35,161 nucleotides of DNA from an uncultured Lachnospiraceae bacterium (GTDB lineage Bacteria; Bacillota; Clostridia; Lachnospirales; Lachnospiraceae). Position numbers and translations under genes: made by a program. Below are positions 1 through 7,961 of this stretch, piece after piece; position 1 is the first letter of the stretch, and every line of letters starts with the position of its first letter. The DNA lies in NCBI GenBank assembly GCA_949740385.1, contig CATJJD010000235.1, positions 1 to 35,161 of the forward strand. The letters run 5' to 3'. A model generated the notes under the pieces. That model ran no database searches. It was not told where the DNA came from and worked only from the letters and a program-made list of their open reading frames with translations.

Positions 1-1
1 G

Positions 2-142
2 GTGTCCTTTGAGGGGAAGCGCTATGCGGCGCCCGGCTGCTATGACCGCTATCTGACGCAGATCTTCGGAGATTACAGGAAACTTCCGCCGGAGGATCAG
101 CAAAAAAGCCACGGGATGCGGGTATGGCTTTCCGGGAATTGA
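2..142 (+). CDS. LicD family phosphotransferase, C-terminal fragment
   Basis: Only the last 46 codons are in the window, reading in frame from base 2 to a TGA at 140-142. The peptide contains VSFEGKRYAAPGCYDRYLTQIFGDYRKLPPEDQQ. This matches the usual C-terminus of LicD-type enzymes, where a short beta segment is followed by a Tyr-rich helix ending in (Y/F)GDY and a Pro-rich turn. LicD proteins transfer phosphocholine or related phospho-groups onto teichoic acid or capsular glycans at the cytoplasmic face. The wall-polymer genes directly downstream fit that role. The catalytic part lies outside the window, so the call rests on the tail motif and context. The substrate cannot be told. Confidence 0.6.
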   Translation: MSFEGKRYAAPGCYDRYLTQIFGDYRKLPPEDQQKSHGMRVWLSGN

Positions 143-168
143 CGTAACGGGCGATACTATGGTAGAAT
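139..168 (+). promoter_or_regulatory. Candidate sigma-A promoter with extended -10
   Basis: TTGACG at 139-144 and TAGAAT at 163-168 are separated by 18 bases. A TGG immediately before the -10 makes an extended -10 (TGGTAGAAT). The -35 box overlaps the TGA stop of the LicD-like gene, so the export operon could be transcribed separately from licD. Assigned by consensus match only. Confidence 0.55.
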
Positions 169-208
169 AGTTTACGTTTACCGTAATCAGAGAGAATAAG
201 GATAATAG

Positions 209-988
209 ATGAAAAAATATTTTGACTCATTTTTACAATACCGGTTTTTGCTGTCAGAGCTTGTCAAAAAGGGCATCAGGCTCAAGTACCGCCGCTCGTA
301 TCTGGGCATTTTCTGGTCGCTTCTGGAACCGCTTCTGACGATGATTGTGCTTACCATCGTGTTCGGCACGCTGCTGGGGCGGGGGGACGATAAGACGTTT
401 CCGGTGTATATACTGAGCGGGCGTCTTCTGTACAATTATTTTTCCGGGGCAACGAAGTCGGCCTTAACCTCGATTCAGAAAAATGCTTCGATGATCAAGA
501 AGGTGTACGTGCCGAAATACCTGTACACGGTCTCGGGGATTCTCTACAATTATATTATATTTCTGATTTCCCTGATCGTGCTTGTGGCGGTGGCTGCCGT
601 GATGGGCGTAAAGCCGACGGTCTATCTGCTGCAGGCGCCCCTTGCGCTGCTTGTGCTGCTGCTTCTTGCGACGGGCATTGGAATGATCCTTGCGACTCTC
701 GGCGTCTTTTTCCGGGATCTGGAGTATCTGTGGTCGGTTGCGCTGATGCTGATTATGTATACCTGCGCGATCTTTTACCCGGTGGACCGGCTCATTAAGA
801 GCGGCTGGGCGTGGATTCTCAAGTACAACCCGCTGTTTTGCACCATCGACGTTTTCCGCTGCGCCGTGTTCGGAAGGCCGATGAACATGCACTATTTTCT
901 GTATGCGCTGGGCTTCGGCGCGGTGACGACGGTGATCGGCGTAATTATTTTCCGGAAAAAACAGGATGAGTTCATCCTTCATCTGTAG
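209..988 (+). CDS. ABC-2 type polysaccharide/teichoic acid export permease
   Basis: A 259-residue integral membrane protein of the ABC-2 permease family (TagG/Wzm-like). The N-terminal segment ELVKKGIRLKYRRSYLGIFWSLLEPL is the amphipathic interface helix and first membrane segment typical of polymer exporters. About six hydrophobic segments follow, including MIVLTIVFGTLL, YNYIIFLISLIVLVAVAAV, LLVLLLLATGIGMILATLGVFFRDLEYLW and the last near residues 230-250. The ATPase gene starts 14 bases downstream, giving the normal permease-ATPase pair. It would export a lipid-linked wall or capsule glycopolymer across the cytoplasmic membrane. The substrate is inferred from the neighbouring TagF-like polymerase. 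The minus-strand ORFs over this gene are shadows. Confidence 0.92.
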   Translation: MKKYFDSFLQYRFLLSELVKKGIRLKYRRSYLGIFWSLLEPLLTMIVLTIVFGTLLGRGDDKTFPVYILSGRLLYNYFSGATKSALTSIQKNASMIKKVYVPKYLYTVSGILYNYIIFLISLIVLVAVAAVMGVKPTVYLLQAPLALLVLLLLATGIGMILATLGVFFRDLEYLWSVALMLIMYTCAIFYPVDRLIKSGWAWILKYNPLFCTIDVFRCAVFGRPMNMHYFLYALGFGAVTTVIGVIIFRKKQDEFILHL

Positions 989-1002
989 GCGAGGAGTGGT
1001 AT

Positions 1003-1860
1003 ATGGGCGAGAAGGCAATCGTACTGAAACATGTCGGAATGAAATTCAATCTCAGCAAGGAGAAGACGGACAGCATCAAGGACTATTTTATCAAGTTTGT
1101 GAAGCGTGAGCTGCAGTACAATGAGTTCTGGGCGTTAAAGGACGTGACCTTCTCGGTGGAGAAGGGCGACCGGGTGGGCGTGCTTGGGCTAAACGGCGCG
1201 GGAAAGAGCACGCTGCTCAAGGTGATTGCGGGTGTGTTTAAGCCGACGGAGGGCACGGTAAGCCACAAGGGCAAGATTGCGCCGCTTCTGGAGCTGGGCG
1301 CGGGATTTGACAAGGAATACACCGGAAAAGAAAATATTTATCTCTACGGCGCGGTTCTCGGGTATAGTAAGAGGTTTATCGACGAAAAATATGAAGAGAT
1401 CGTCGCTTTTTCGGAGCTTGGGGAGTTTATCGACGTGCCGGTGAAAAACTATTCGTCCGGCATGCGCTCCCGGCTCGGATTTTCCATCGCGACCGTTGTG
1501 AATCCGAAAATTTTAATACTCGACGAGGTGCTCTCGGTGGGGGATGCGAGATTTCGGAAAAAGAGCGAGCGAAAGATAAAGAACATGTTTGACAGGGGCG
1601 TGACGGTGCTGTTTGTGTCCCACTCGCTGGCACAGGTGGAGCGGCTGTGCAATAAGGCCATGATACTGGAGCAGGGAAGGCTGGTGGCATACGGCGATAT
1701 TGAACAGGTTGCGCCCGTCTACCGTGAGATGCTGGACAAGTGCGAGGATAAATCTCTGATTCCAAGGAGAAAGAGACGGCGGAAGAAGAAAAAAATCTGC
1801 ATAGATATGGACGGCGTTTCCGAAAACGGCGAACAGAGGAACAGTAAGGAGAAGGAGTAA
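1003..1860 (+). CDS. ABC transporter ATP-binding protein, polymer export (TagH/Wzt-like)
   Basis: A 285-residue nucleotide-binding subunit. Visible motifs are Walker A GLNGAGKST near residue 63, the signature YSSGMRSRLGFS near 150, Walker B ILILDEVLSVGD near 170 and the switch histidine in LFVSHSL near 205. The YSSGM form of the signature and the early EFWALKDVTFSVEKGDRVG segment are typical of teichoic acid and O-antigen exporters. The protein ends soon after the ATPase core with a short Arg/Lys-rich tail, so it lacks the carbohydrate-binding C-terminal domain of Wzt proteins that select capped chains. A GAGGAG site precedes the ATG. It ends two bases before the next start codon, consistent with one operon. 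Confidence 0.93.
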   Translation: MGEKAIVLKHVGMKFNLSKEKTDSIKDYFIKFVKRELQYNEFWALKDVTFSVEKGDRVGVLGLNGAGKSTLLKVIAGVFKPTEGTVSHKGKIAPLLELGAGFDKEYTGKENIYLYGAVLGYSKRFIDEKYEEIVAFSELGEFIDVPVKNYSSGMRSRLGFSIATVVNPKILILDEVLSVGDARFRKKSERKIKNMFDRGVTVLFVSHSLAQVERLCNKAMILEQGRLVAYGDIEQVAPVYREMLDKCEDKSLIPRRKRRRKKKKICIDMDGVSENGEQRNSKEKE

Positions 1861-1862
1861 AG

Positions 1863-4553
1863 ATGAAGCTATCGATCATTTGGCTTTTGGATGAGAAGGG
1901 GGAGAGCGAGCAGACGCTCTCCTGGATTAAAAACGATTACTGCGGGGCGCAGGAAAAGCCCCAGATCATTCTCTATGCCTGTGAAAAGAGCGGCGAGGGA
2001 TACCGGGAAGCCTTAAGCGAATTCGACTGTGTGTTAAAAGACCGCTCCTTTCGGGACGATGCCGCATGTCTGAACGACGCCGCGCAGCTTGTGACCGGAG
2101 ATCTGGTCACCGCCATCCACAGCGGCGACACCTTCTCGGAGGAGATGGAAAAGTCTCTGGAGAAGGTGGCGGAGAAATATCCGCAGGAGACAATCTTTAT
2201 GCTGCGCAAGGTTATGCCTGGGGGAAAGGACGGCGCCTTTTCGTCGGCGTCCAACACCCAGAAGGACGTGGCTGTCAGCTTAAAGAAGGACTTTGCCCAT
2301 TATCCGTTCTACTTCGGAGGAACCTTTATCCGCAGGGAGTACTTCAGCAAACACACGTTCCGCAGCGAGCTGGGGCTTGAGGCGGAGCGGGAGTATTTCC
2401 TCCGCTTATGTATGGAAAAGATGCATTTCGTGTTCTGCCAGCACATCCACTATTACAGCGGGGCGGCGAGAGAGGGCGATTTCACGTTTTTCCGTGATAT
2501 ATATGAGAAGGAATGGTACGAGGAGTCCTTTGACGGCTTCTGGATACCGTTTCTTGAGGAGATAAAGAGGGAGCGGGAGCACATTCCTCTGTTTGTGCAG
2601 TATCACGTTATGTTCACGATACGAAACCGTATGTCCAGCAACTGGAACAACCGGAACAAGCATGTGATTACCGAGGGGAAGGAGGAGGCGGTGCTGGCTG
2701 CCATCGGCAGGACGCTTAAGCTGGTGGAGAGCCTTGTGATCTACAACGGGCACAAGGTGAAGGAGAGCAACACGACGGACTCCCTGAAATGGATTTACGG
2801 CGTGCTGAGGAACGGGCCGGATTTCTGCTACGACAAGTTTTTCCTCTCCGGCATCCCTTACTACGGGGCCAACAATATTGTCATGAACAGGATCTCCAAC
2901 TTAAAGACCAACATTGTGTTCATGAACTACGAGGACGGGATTCTGCACATCGACGGCACGGTGCACCCGATTCTCTACTCCATGTCGGACTCGGTGTACC
3001 TTGTCTTCGGAGGGAAAAAATATCCGCTGGAATACAACGGCCGCTACGCCTTAAACAAGGTGTTCGGCGTGAGCGTCTACAAGAGCCATTCGTTTCATGT
3101 GAAGCTGCCGATGGATCAGATGAACGACGGCCTGCTTGTGTGCATGGCAAAAATCCGGGGGGACGAGGTGCGGATTGCCTTCTCCTACGAGTCGCATTTT
3201 TCAAGGCTCAGCAGCACCTATAAGATGAGCTACTGGTGCTTCGGCAGAGAACCCATGTACATGGCGGTGCGGGCGGGGGACGGCATCCGCTTTGAGCTCT
3301 CCGGGGCGAAGGCGAAGCGCAGGCGGGAGTGGAAGCTGGAGAAGGAGATGTTTCTCTCCTTCAAAAAGCGGGCCTGGCTGTTTTTGCTCATAAGGCGGGC
3401 TTACTTTGTCATGAAGCCGATTATGAAAAGACGGCCAATCTGGATGTACCTGGACAAGATCTACAAGGCGGGGGACTCCTCGGAATACCTCTACCGGTAC
3501 GCCAGCGCCCAAAAGGACGGCATAAAGCACTACTATCTGGTGGACCGAAAGGCCAGTGACTACCGCAGGCTTAAGGAGGACGGCTTTACGCCTCTCGTGC
3601 GGGGCAGCATCAAACACCGGCTGGTGTTCCTTATGGCGGATATGATGGTGATTTCCAATTCCACGGTGTTTGCGTTCAACAATTTCGGGATGCCGAATTC
3701 CAGCAACGTCAGAGATCTGGTGGATTTCCATGTGTGCTGTGTCCAGCACGGCATGTCGGTGCAGAAGATCGCGGTGGCGCAGAACCGTCTGCGGGACAAC
3801 ACAAGGCTTTACTTCTGCGCCTCCCGGTATGAGATTGAGAATCTGTCCCGGCCGATCTACGACTATGCGGGCTACGACGCCCTGAAGCTGACGGGCGTTC
3901 CCCGCTACGACGGACTGGTGAACGACGATAAGAGGCAGATTATGATCAGCCCCACCTGGCGGATGCAGGCGGCGGTGCCGGTGCGCACAAGCGAGGGGGA
4001 GCAGCGGGACTACAATCCGCTGTTTACCGAGAGCACCTACTTTAAGGTGTTTAACTCCCTGATCAACGACCCGCGGCTGATTGCGGCGGCAAAGCAGTTC
4101 GGCTATCGGATCAAGTATGTGCTTCACCCGATTGTCAGCGCCCAGGCGGACGATTTTGACCGAAACGACTATGTGGACATTATACCGGCGGTGGGGGATA
4201 TGAGCTACGAGCGCATGTTCTGCGAGTCGAGCCTGATGGTGACGGATTTCTCGGGCATTCAGTTCGACTTCGCCTACATGCGCAAGCCTCTTGTGTACCT
4301 GCATCACCGGGACATTCCCCAGCATTACGAGGAGGGGACGTTCTTCTACGACACGATGGCCTTCGGCGAGATCGCCCACGACAACGACGAGCTGATCGAC
4401 CTGCTGTGCGAGTATATGGAGAACGGCTGTAAGATGAAGGAGGAGTACGTGCGTCGGGCGGACGATTTCTTCTACTACAGCGACCACAGCAACTGTAAAC
4501 GAATCTACGATATTATGAGAGAGTACCAGGACAGGCATATTTTGCACCGATAA
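1863..4553 (+). CDS. CDP-glycerol glycerophosphotransferase (TagF-like) with N-terminal GT-A-like domain
   Basis: An 896-residue membrane-associated polymerase. Residues 1-230 look like a degenerate family-2 glycosyltransferase fold (LNDAAQLVTGDLVTAIHSGDTF). Residues about 290-480 form a beta-rich linker. Residues about 540-890 form the CDP-glycerol transferase domain. In that domain His629 (VQHGMS) and His755 (YVLHP) correspond by motif to the two catalytic histidines of TagF, and TDFSGIQFDFAYMRKPLVY near 794 is the nucleotide/phosphate-binding segment. The family transfers polyol phosphate from CDP-polyol to a growing chain. The export pair upstream and the cytidylyltransferase downstream fit a teichoic-acid-like polymer. 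Whether it uses CDP-glycerol, CDP-ribitol or another CDP-activated unit cannot be told. The long minus-strand ORF at 3201-4823 is a shadow of this gene. Confidence 0.9.
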   Translation: MKLSIIWLLDEKGESEQTLSWIKNDYCGAQEKPQIILYACEKSGEGYREALSEFDCVLKDRSFRDDAACLNDAAQLVTGDLVTAIHSGDTFSEEMEKSLEKVAEKYPQETIFMLRKVMPGGKDGAFSSASNTQKDVAVSLKKDFAHYPFYFGGTFIRREYFSKHTFRSELGLEAEREYFLRLCMEKMHFVFCQHIHYYSGAAREGDFTFFRDIYEKEWYEESFDGFWIPFLEEIKREREHIPLFVQYHVMFTIRNRMSSNWNNRNKHVITEGKEEAVLAAIGRTLKLVESLVIYNGHKVKESNTTDSLKWIYGVLRNGPDFCYDKFFLSGIPYYGANNIVMNRISNLKTNIVFMNYEDGILHIDGTVHPILYSMSDSVYLVFGGKKYPLEYNGRYALNKVFGVSVYKSHSFHVKLPMDQMNDGLLVCMAKIRGDEVRIAFSYESHFSRLSSTYKMSYWCFGREPMYMAVRAGDGIRFELSGAKAKRRREWKLEKEMFLSFKKRAWLFLLIRRAYFVMKPIMKRRPIWMYLDKIYKAGDSSEYLYRYASAQKDGIKHYYLVDRKASDYRRLKEDGFTPLVRGSIKHRLVFLMADMMVISNSTVFAFNNFGMPNSSNVRDLVDFHVCCVQHGMSVQKIAVAQNRLRDNTRLYFCASRYEIENLSRPIYDYAGYDALKLTGVPRYDGLVNDDKRQIMISPTWRMQAAVPVRTSEGEQRDYNPLFTESTYFKVFNSLINDPRLIAAAKQFGYRIKYVLHPIVSAQADDFDRNDYVDIIPAVGDMSYERMFCESSLMVTDFSGIQFDFAYMRKPLVYLHHRDIPQHYEEGTFFYDTMAFGEIAHDNDELIDLLCEYMENGCKMKEEYVRRADDFFYYSDHSNCKRIYDIMREYQDRHILHR

Positions 4554-4563
4554 GGAGTGAGCC

Positions 4564-5292
4564 ATGAATATAGGAGTAATCTTCGCGGGGGGCGTGGGCA
4601 AGCGCATGAACAGCCGTGTCAAACCGAAGCAGTTTATCAATGTGTACGGCAAGCCCATCATTATCCACACGCTGGAAATCTTTGAAAACAGCGAAGAGAT
4701 CGACGCCATTGTTGTGGCGTGTCTCGGGGAGTGGATCGGGTATCTGGAGGAGCTTCTTGCCAAATTCAATATTAAGAAGGTGAAGCGCATCGTCCCGGGG
4801 GGCGCCTCGGGCCAGGAGTCCATCTACAACGGACTTGCGGCTGCGGAGGAGATCGCGGGGGGCGAGGAGTCCGTCGTCTTAATCCACGACGGCGTCAGGC
4901 CTCTGATTCACGATAAGACCATTTCGGACAATATCGCGTCGGTGAGGGAACACGGCTCCGCCATTACCAGCGTGACCGTAAAGGAGACGGTGCTTGTGGT
5001 GGCGGAAGACAATTCCATCGAGAGCGTGCCAAGGAGAGAGGATACGCGGCTTGCCAGAGCGCCCCAGAGCTTTTATCTGCACGATATTTTAAACGCCCAC
5101 CGAAGGGCCATGGAGGAGAACCGGTATGACTTTATCGACTCCTGCTCCATGATGCAGTATTACGGCAAAAAGCTCTACCTCATCGACGGCCCGCAGGAGA
5201 ATATCAAGATTACGACGCCGGACGACTTCTACACGATGCGGGCGCTTTTGGACGCGAAGGAGGAGGCGCAGATATACGGGCTTGAGGAATAG
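4564..5292 (+). CDS. IspD/TarI-family cytidylyltransferase
   Basis: A 242-residue nucleotidyltransferase that should activate a polyol or sugar phosphate with CTP. The N-terminal CTP loop FAGGVGKRMNSRVKPKQF is intact. IHDGVRPLI near residue 105, APQSF near 167, the DSCSMMQYYG segment and ENIKITTPDDF near 220 follow the family order. IspD proper makes CDP-methylerythritol, whereas TarI makes CDP-ribitol. Its place between a TagF-like polymerase and an SDR-type dehydrogenase argues for wall-polymer precursor supply rather than isoprenoid synthesis. A second, more TarI-like paralogue is at 24376. GGAGTGAGCC precedes the ATG, and the gene starts ten bases after the polymerase stop. Confidence 0.88.
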   Translation: MNIGVIFAGGVGKRMNSRVKPKQFINVYGKPIIIHTLEIFENSEEIDAIVVACLGEWIGYLEELLAKFNIKKVKRIVPGGASGQESIYNGLAAAEEIAGGEESVVLIHDGVRPLIHDKTISDNIASVREHGSAITSVTVKETVLVVAEDNSIESVPRREDTRLARAPQSFYLHDILNAHRRAMEENRYDFIDSCSMMQYYGKKLYLIDGPQENIKITTPDDFYTMRALLDAKEEAQIYGLEE

Positions 5293-5304
5293 GAGGAATA
5301 TGGA

Positions 5305-6348
5305 ATGAAGGACATATTACTGGAGGATTTTCAGGCGGTGGCGGACAGCGGCATACCCTTTGAGGAGTTAAAGGGCAGCTCGTTTCTGATTACCGGGGCC
5401 ACGGGGCTGATCGGCTCTTTGCTGGTGAAAAATCTGCTCTACTGCAGCAGCGCGCTGGGACTGGAGCTTAAAATTTGCGCGCTGGTGCGAAGCGTGGAAA
5501 AGGCGAGAGGGATATTCGGGGCGGATGCGCCGGTTGACTACGTGACTGCGGATCTCTCAAAGCCGGACTTTGCCTTTGAGGGGGAGTGCGACTACATCAT
5601 TCACGCGGCGTCGGTTACGGCGTCGAAACAGATGGTGGAAGACCCGGTTGGAACCATCGCCACGGCGGTGGAGGGGACGAAGCGGCTTCTTGCCCTTGCG
5701 GTGGAAAAGCGGGCGAAGAGCTTTGTCTACATCTCCTCCATGGAGGTGTACGGACAGCCGGACTCCGGCAAAAAGACGGCGGAGTCCGATCTGGGGTATG
5801 TGGACATCGGGTCGGTCAGAAGCTGCTACCCGGAGGGGAAGCGCATGTGCGAGTGCCTGTGCACGGCATATGCCGCCCAGTACGGGCTGAACGTAAAGAG
5901 CGCAAGGCTTGCCCAGACCTTCGGCGCGGGCATACTGCCGACGGAGAGCCGGGTGTTCGCGCAGTTTGCCAGGAGTGCGCTCAGGGGTGAGAATATTGTG
6001 CTGCATACGGCCGGCGAGTCGGAGGGCAACTACGTGTATACGTCGGACGCCGTCCGGGCGATCCTTCTGCTTCTCGTGAGAGGGGAGTCGGGCCAGGCGT
6101 ACAACATCGCCAACGAGGAGAGCCATGTGACCATCCGGCAGATGGCGGAGCTTGTGGTAGAGCATTTCGGGGAGGGCAGAACGAAGGTCGTGATCGACAT
6201 TCCGGAGGACAGCGAAAGGCTTGGCTATGCCCCGCCGGTTAAAATGTGGCTGGACGCTTCGAAGATGCGGGCACTGGGCTGGACGCCCGCATACGGCCTT
6301 GTGGATTCCTACAGACGAATGATGCAGTATATGACAACAACGGGATAA
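5305..6348 (+). CDS. NAD-dependent epimerase/dehydratase, extended SDR
   Basis: A 347-residue Rossmann-fold protein. ITGATGLIGSLLVKNLL near residue 30 is the NAD(P)-binding glycine motif. HAASVTASK near 105, the Ser of VYISSMEVYG near 145, and YPEGK near 178 supply the extended-SDR catalytic Ser-Tyr-Lys set. Members interconvert or reduce nucleotide-activated sugars. It begins 12 bases after the cytidylyltransferase, with AGGAGG eight bases before the ATG. It could make the substrate of that enzyme or modify its CDP product, in the position where TarJ reductase sits in ribitol systems, although TarJ is an unrelated medium-chain dehydrogenase. The substrate is unknown. Confidence 0.87.
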   Translation: MKDILLEDFQAVADSGIPFEELKGSSFLITGATGLIGSLLVKNLLYCSSALGLELKICALVRSVEKARGIFGADAPVDYVTADLSKPDFAFEGECDYIIHAASVTASKQMVEDPVGTIATAVEGTKRLLALAVEKRAKSFVYISSMEVYGQPDSGKKTAESDLGYVDIGSVRSCYPEGKRMCECLCTAYAAQYGLNVKSARLAQTFGAGILPTESRVFAQFARSALRGENIVLHTAGESEGNYVYTSDAVRAILLLLVRGESGQAYNIANEESHVTIRQMAELVVEHFGEGRTKVVIDIPEDSERLGYAPPVKMWLDASKMRALGWTPAYGLVDSYRRMMQYMTTTG

Positions 6349-6353
6349 CTGTT

Positions 6354-7916
6354 ATGAGTAGAACGATGAAGGATAAAACGAACTGGAAAATGATTGCCGC
6401 AATTATTCTGGCCGTGCAGTTTCTTGCGGGGACTGCGACGGTTGCCGTGGTGCTGTGGCTGAATCTGCTTCCGGCGGTCTATGTGGTGCTGATTTCTGTG
6501 GTGCTGCTGTGGCTGCTCACCGTGGTGTACTATTTCTTTTATTCGGGAATATCGAAGAAAAAGCGAAAGCAGATGGACCGGCAGAAGAAAAAGCAGATGA
6601 TAAATATCAAGCGCTCCGCGGGCTGTGTGCTCTCGGCGTTTGTGATGGTGCTGTGCGTCGTGGTCTCATCCATGCTTGTGCAGGCGGGCAACACGCTGCG
6701 CAGGGTTTCCAGCCAGGTGGTCATGACGGACACCGTCTCGGTGTACGTGCTTAAGGACAATCCGGCCAACGACATGCTGGACGCAAGGGACTACGTGTTT
6801 GCGCTGACCGAGAATCAGGACTATGAGAACACAAAAAAGACCGTGACGGAGATCAACGCTCAGGTGGAGAAGGAGATCAGCACAAAAAGCTTCGAGAATA
6901 TGTTTGAGATGATCGACGCGCTGATGGACGGGACGGTGGACGCCATGATCTTAAACGCCGCCTACGTGGAGCTGATCGAGTCCGAGGACGAGTACGAGGA
7001 CTTTTCTCTTAAGACAAAGACGCTCTTTGACCACGAGACGGAGACCATCGTCACCGAGAGCAGCCAGACGAGAGAAAAGAATATTACGGAGAACGCCTTT
7101 GTCATATACATCAGCGGCTCCGACACGCGCAATACGGGACTGAACACAAGCACCAGAAGCGACGTGAACATACTTGCGGTGATCAATCCGAAGACAAAGC
7201 AGGTGCTTCTTATCAACACGCCGAGAGACTACTATGTGGATATTGCGGTGAGTCCGGGGGCGAAGGATAAGCTCACTCACTGCGGCGTCTACGGCATCGA
7301 CTGTTCGATGGAATCGCTCTCCAACCTCTACGACGAGCATGTGGACTATTACGCCAAGATTAATTTCAGCGGCTTTGAGACGTTAATCGACGCCATCGGC
7401 GGCATCACCATCGAGTCGGAGAAGTCCTTTACCACCTACAAGGACAATTACTATATCAGCCAGGGAATCAACCAGCTGGACGGAAAGCGGGCGCTCTCCT
7501 ACGTCCGGGAGCGGAAAGCGTTTGCGGACGGAGACAACGCCAGAGGGCGGCATCAGATGCAAATGATTGAGGCGATCATTAAGAAGGTATCCTCGGGGAC
7601 GACGATACTCTCCAACTACTCCGGCATACTCTCCAGTCTTGAGGGCATGTTCACCACGAGCATGAGCCAGGATGAGATTGCGGCGCTGGTGAAAATGCAG
7701 CTCACCGACGGCGCGGGCTGGAACGTAAAGAGCTTTGCGGTAAACGGAACCGGCAGCAAGCAGCATGTGTACTCCATGCCGGGAAAACGCACTTATGTGA
7801 CAATCCCGGACGAGACTACGGTGAGCTACGCGAAGCTTCTGGTGGACAAGACAATTGACGGCGTCATACTGACGGACGAGGATATGGTACAGCCGACCTA
7901 TGCGCCGCAGCAGTAG
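6354..7916 (+). CDS. LytR-CpsA-Psr (LCP) family wall polymer ligase
   Basis: LCP enzymes transfer lipid-linked glycopolymers to peptidoglycan on the outer membrane face. The ORF track begins at 6246 inside the previous gene. I use ATG 6354 (MSRTMKDKTNWK), giving 520 residues, because the earlier 36 codons are out-of-frame SDR sequence; the ribosome site is weak. Two adjacent N-terminal membrane segments and a third (VLSAFVMVLCVVVSSMLVQAG) precede an extracellular region of about 130 residues. The LCP core contains SGSDTRNTGLNTSTRSDVNILAVINP, INTPRDYYV, HCGVYGIDCSMESLSNLY and YVRERKAFADGDNARGRHQMQ. The Arg/Asp residues that bind pyrophosphate are therefore present. The three-helix topology resembles CpsA-type LCP proteins. 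It is the natural last step for this locus. Confidence 0.92.
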   Translation: MSRTMKDKTNWKMIAAIILAVQFLAGTATVAVVLWLNLLPAVYVVLISVVLLWLLTVVYYFFYSGISKKKRKQMDRQKKKQMINIKRSAGCVLSAFVMVLCVVVSSMLVQAGNTLRRVSSQVVMTDTVSVYVLKDNPANDMLDARDYVFALTENQDYENTKKTVTEINAQVEKEISTKSFENMFEMIDALMDGTVDAMILNAAYVELIESEDEYEDFSLKTKTLFDHETETIVTESSQTREKNITENAFVIYISGSDTRNTGLNTSTRSDVNILAVINPKTKQVLLINTPRDYYVDIAVSPGAKDKLTHCGVYGIDCSMESLSNLYDEHVDYYAKINFSGFETLIDAIGGITIESEKSFTTYKDNYYISQGINQLDGKRALSYVRERKAFADGDNARGRHQMQMIEAIIKKVSSGTTILSNYSGILSSLEGMFTTSMSQDEIAALVKMQLTDGAGWNVKSFAVNGTGSKQHVYSMPGKRTYVTIPDETTVSYAKLLVDKTIDGVILTDEDMVQPTYAPQQ

Positions 7917-7961
7917 CGCAGAGGCCGTGATAAATAAGCAAAGAAGAGAGGGGGACAACAG

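Noticed and set aside
3201-4823. 540-codon minus-strand ORF
   Set aside because: It is antisense to the CDP-glycerol transferase gene, His/Arg-rich, with no recognisable domain; a codon-bias shadow.
6246-6353. Upstream extension of the first LCP gene
   Set aside because: Those codons lie within the epimerase gene in another frame and encode no family sequence; ATG 6354 is used.
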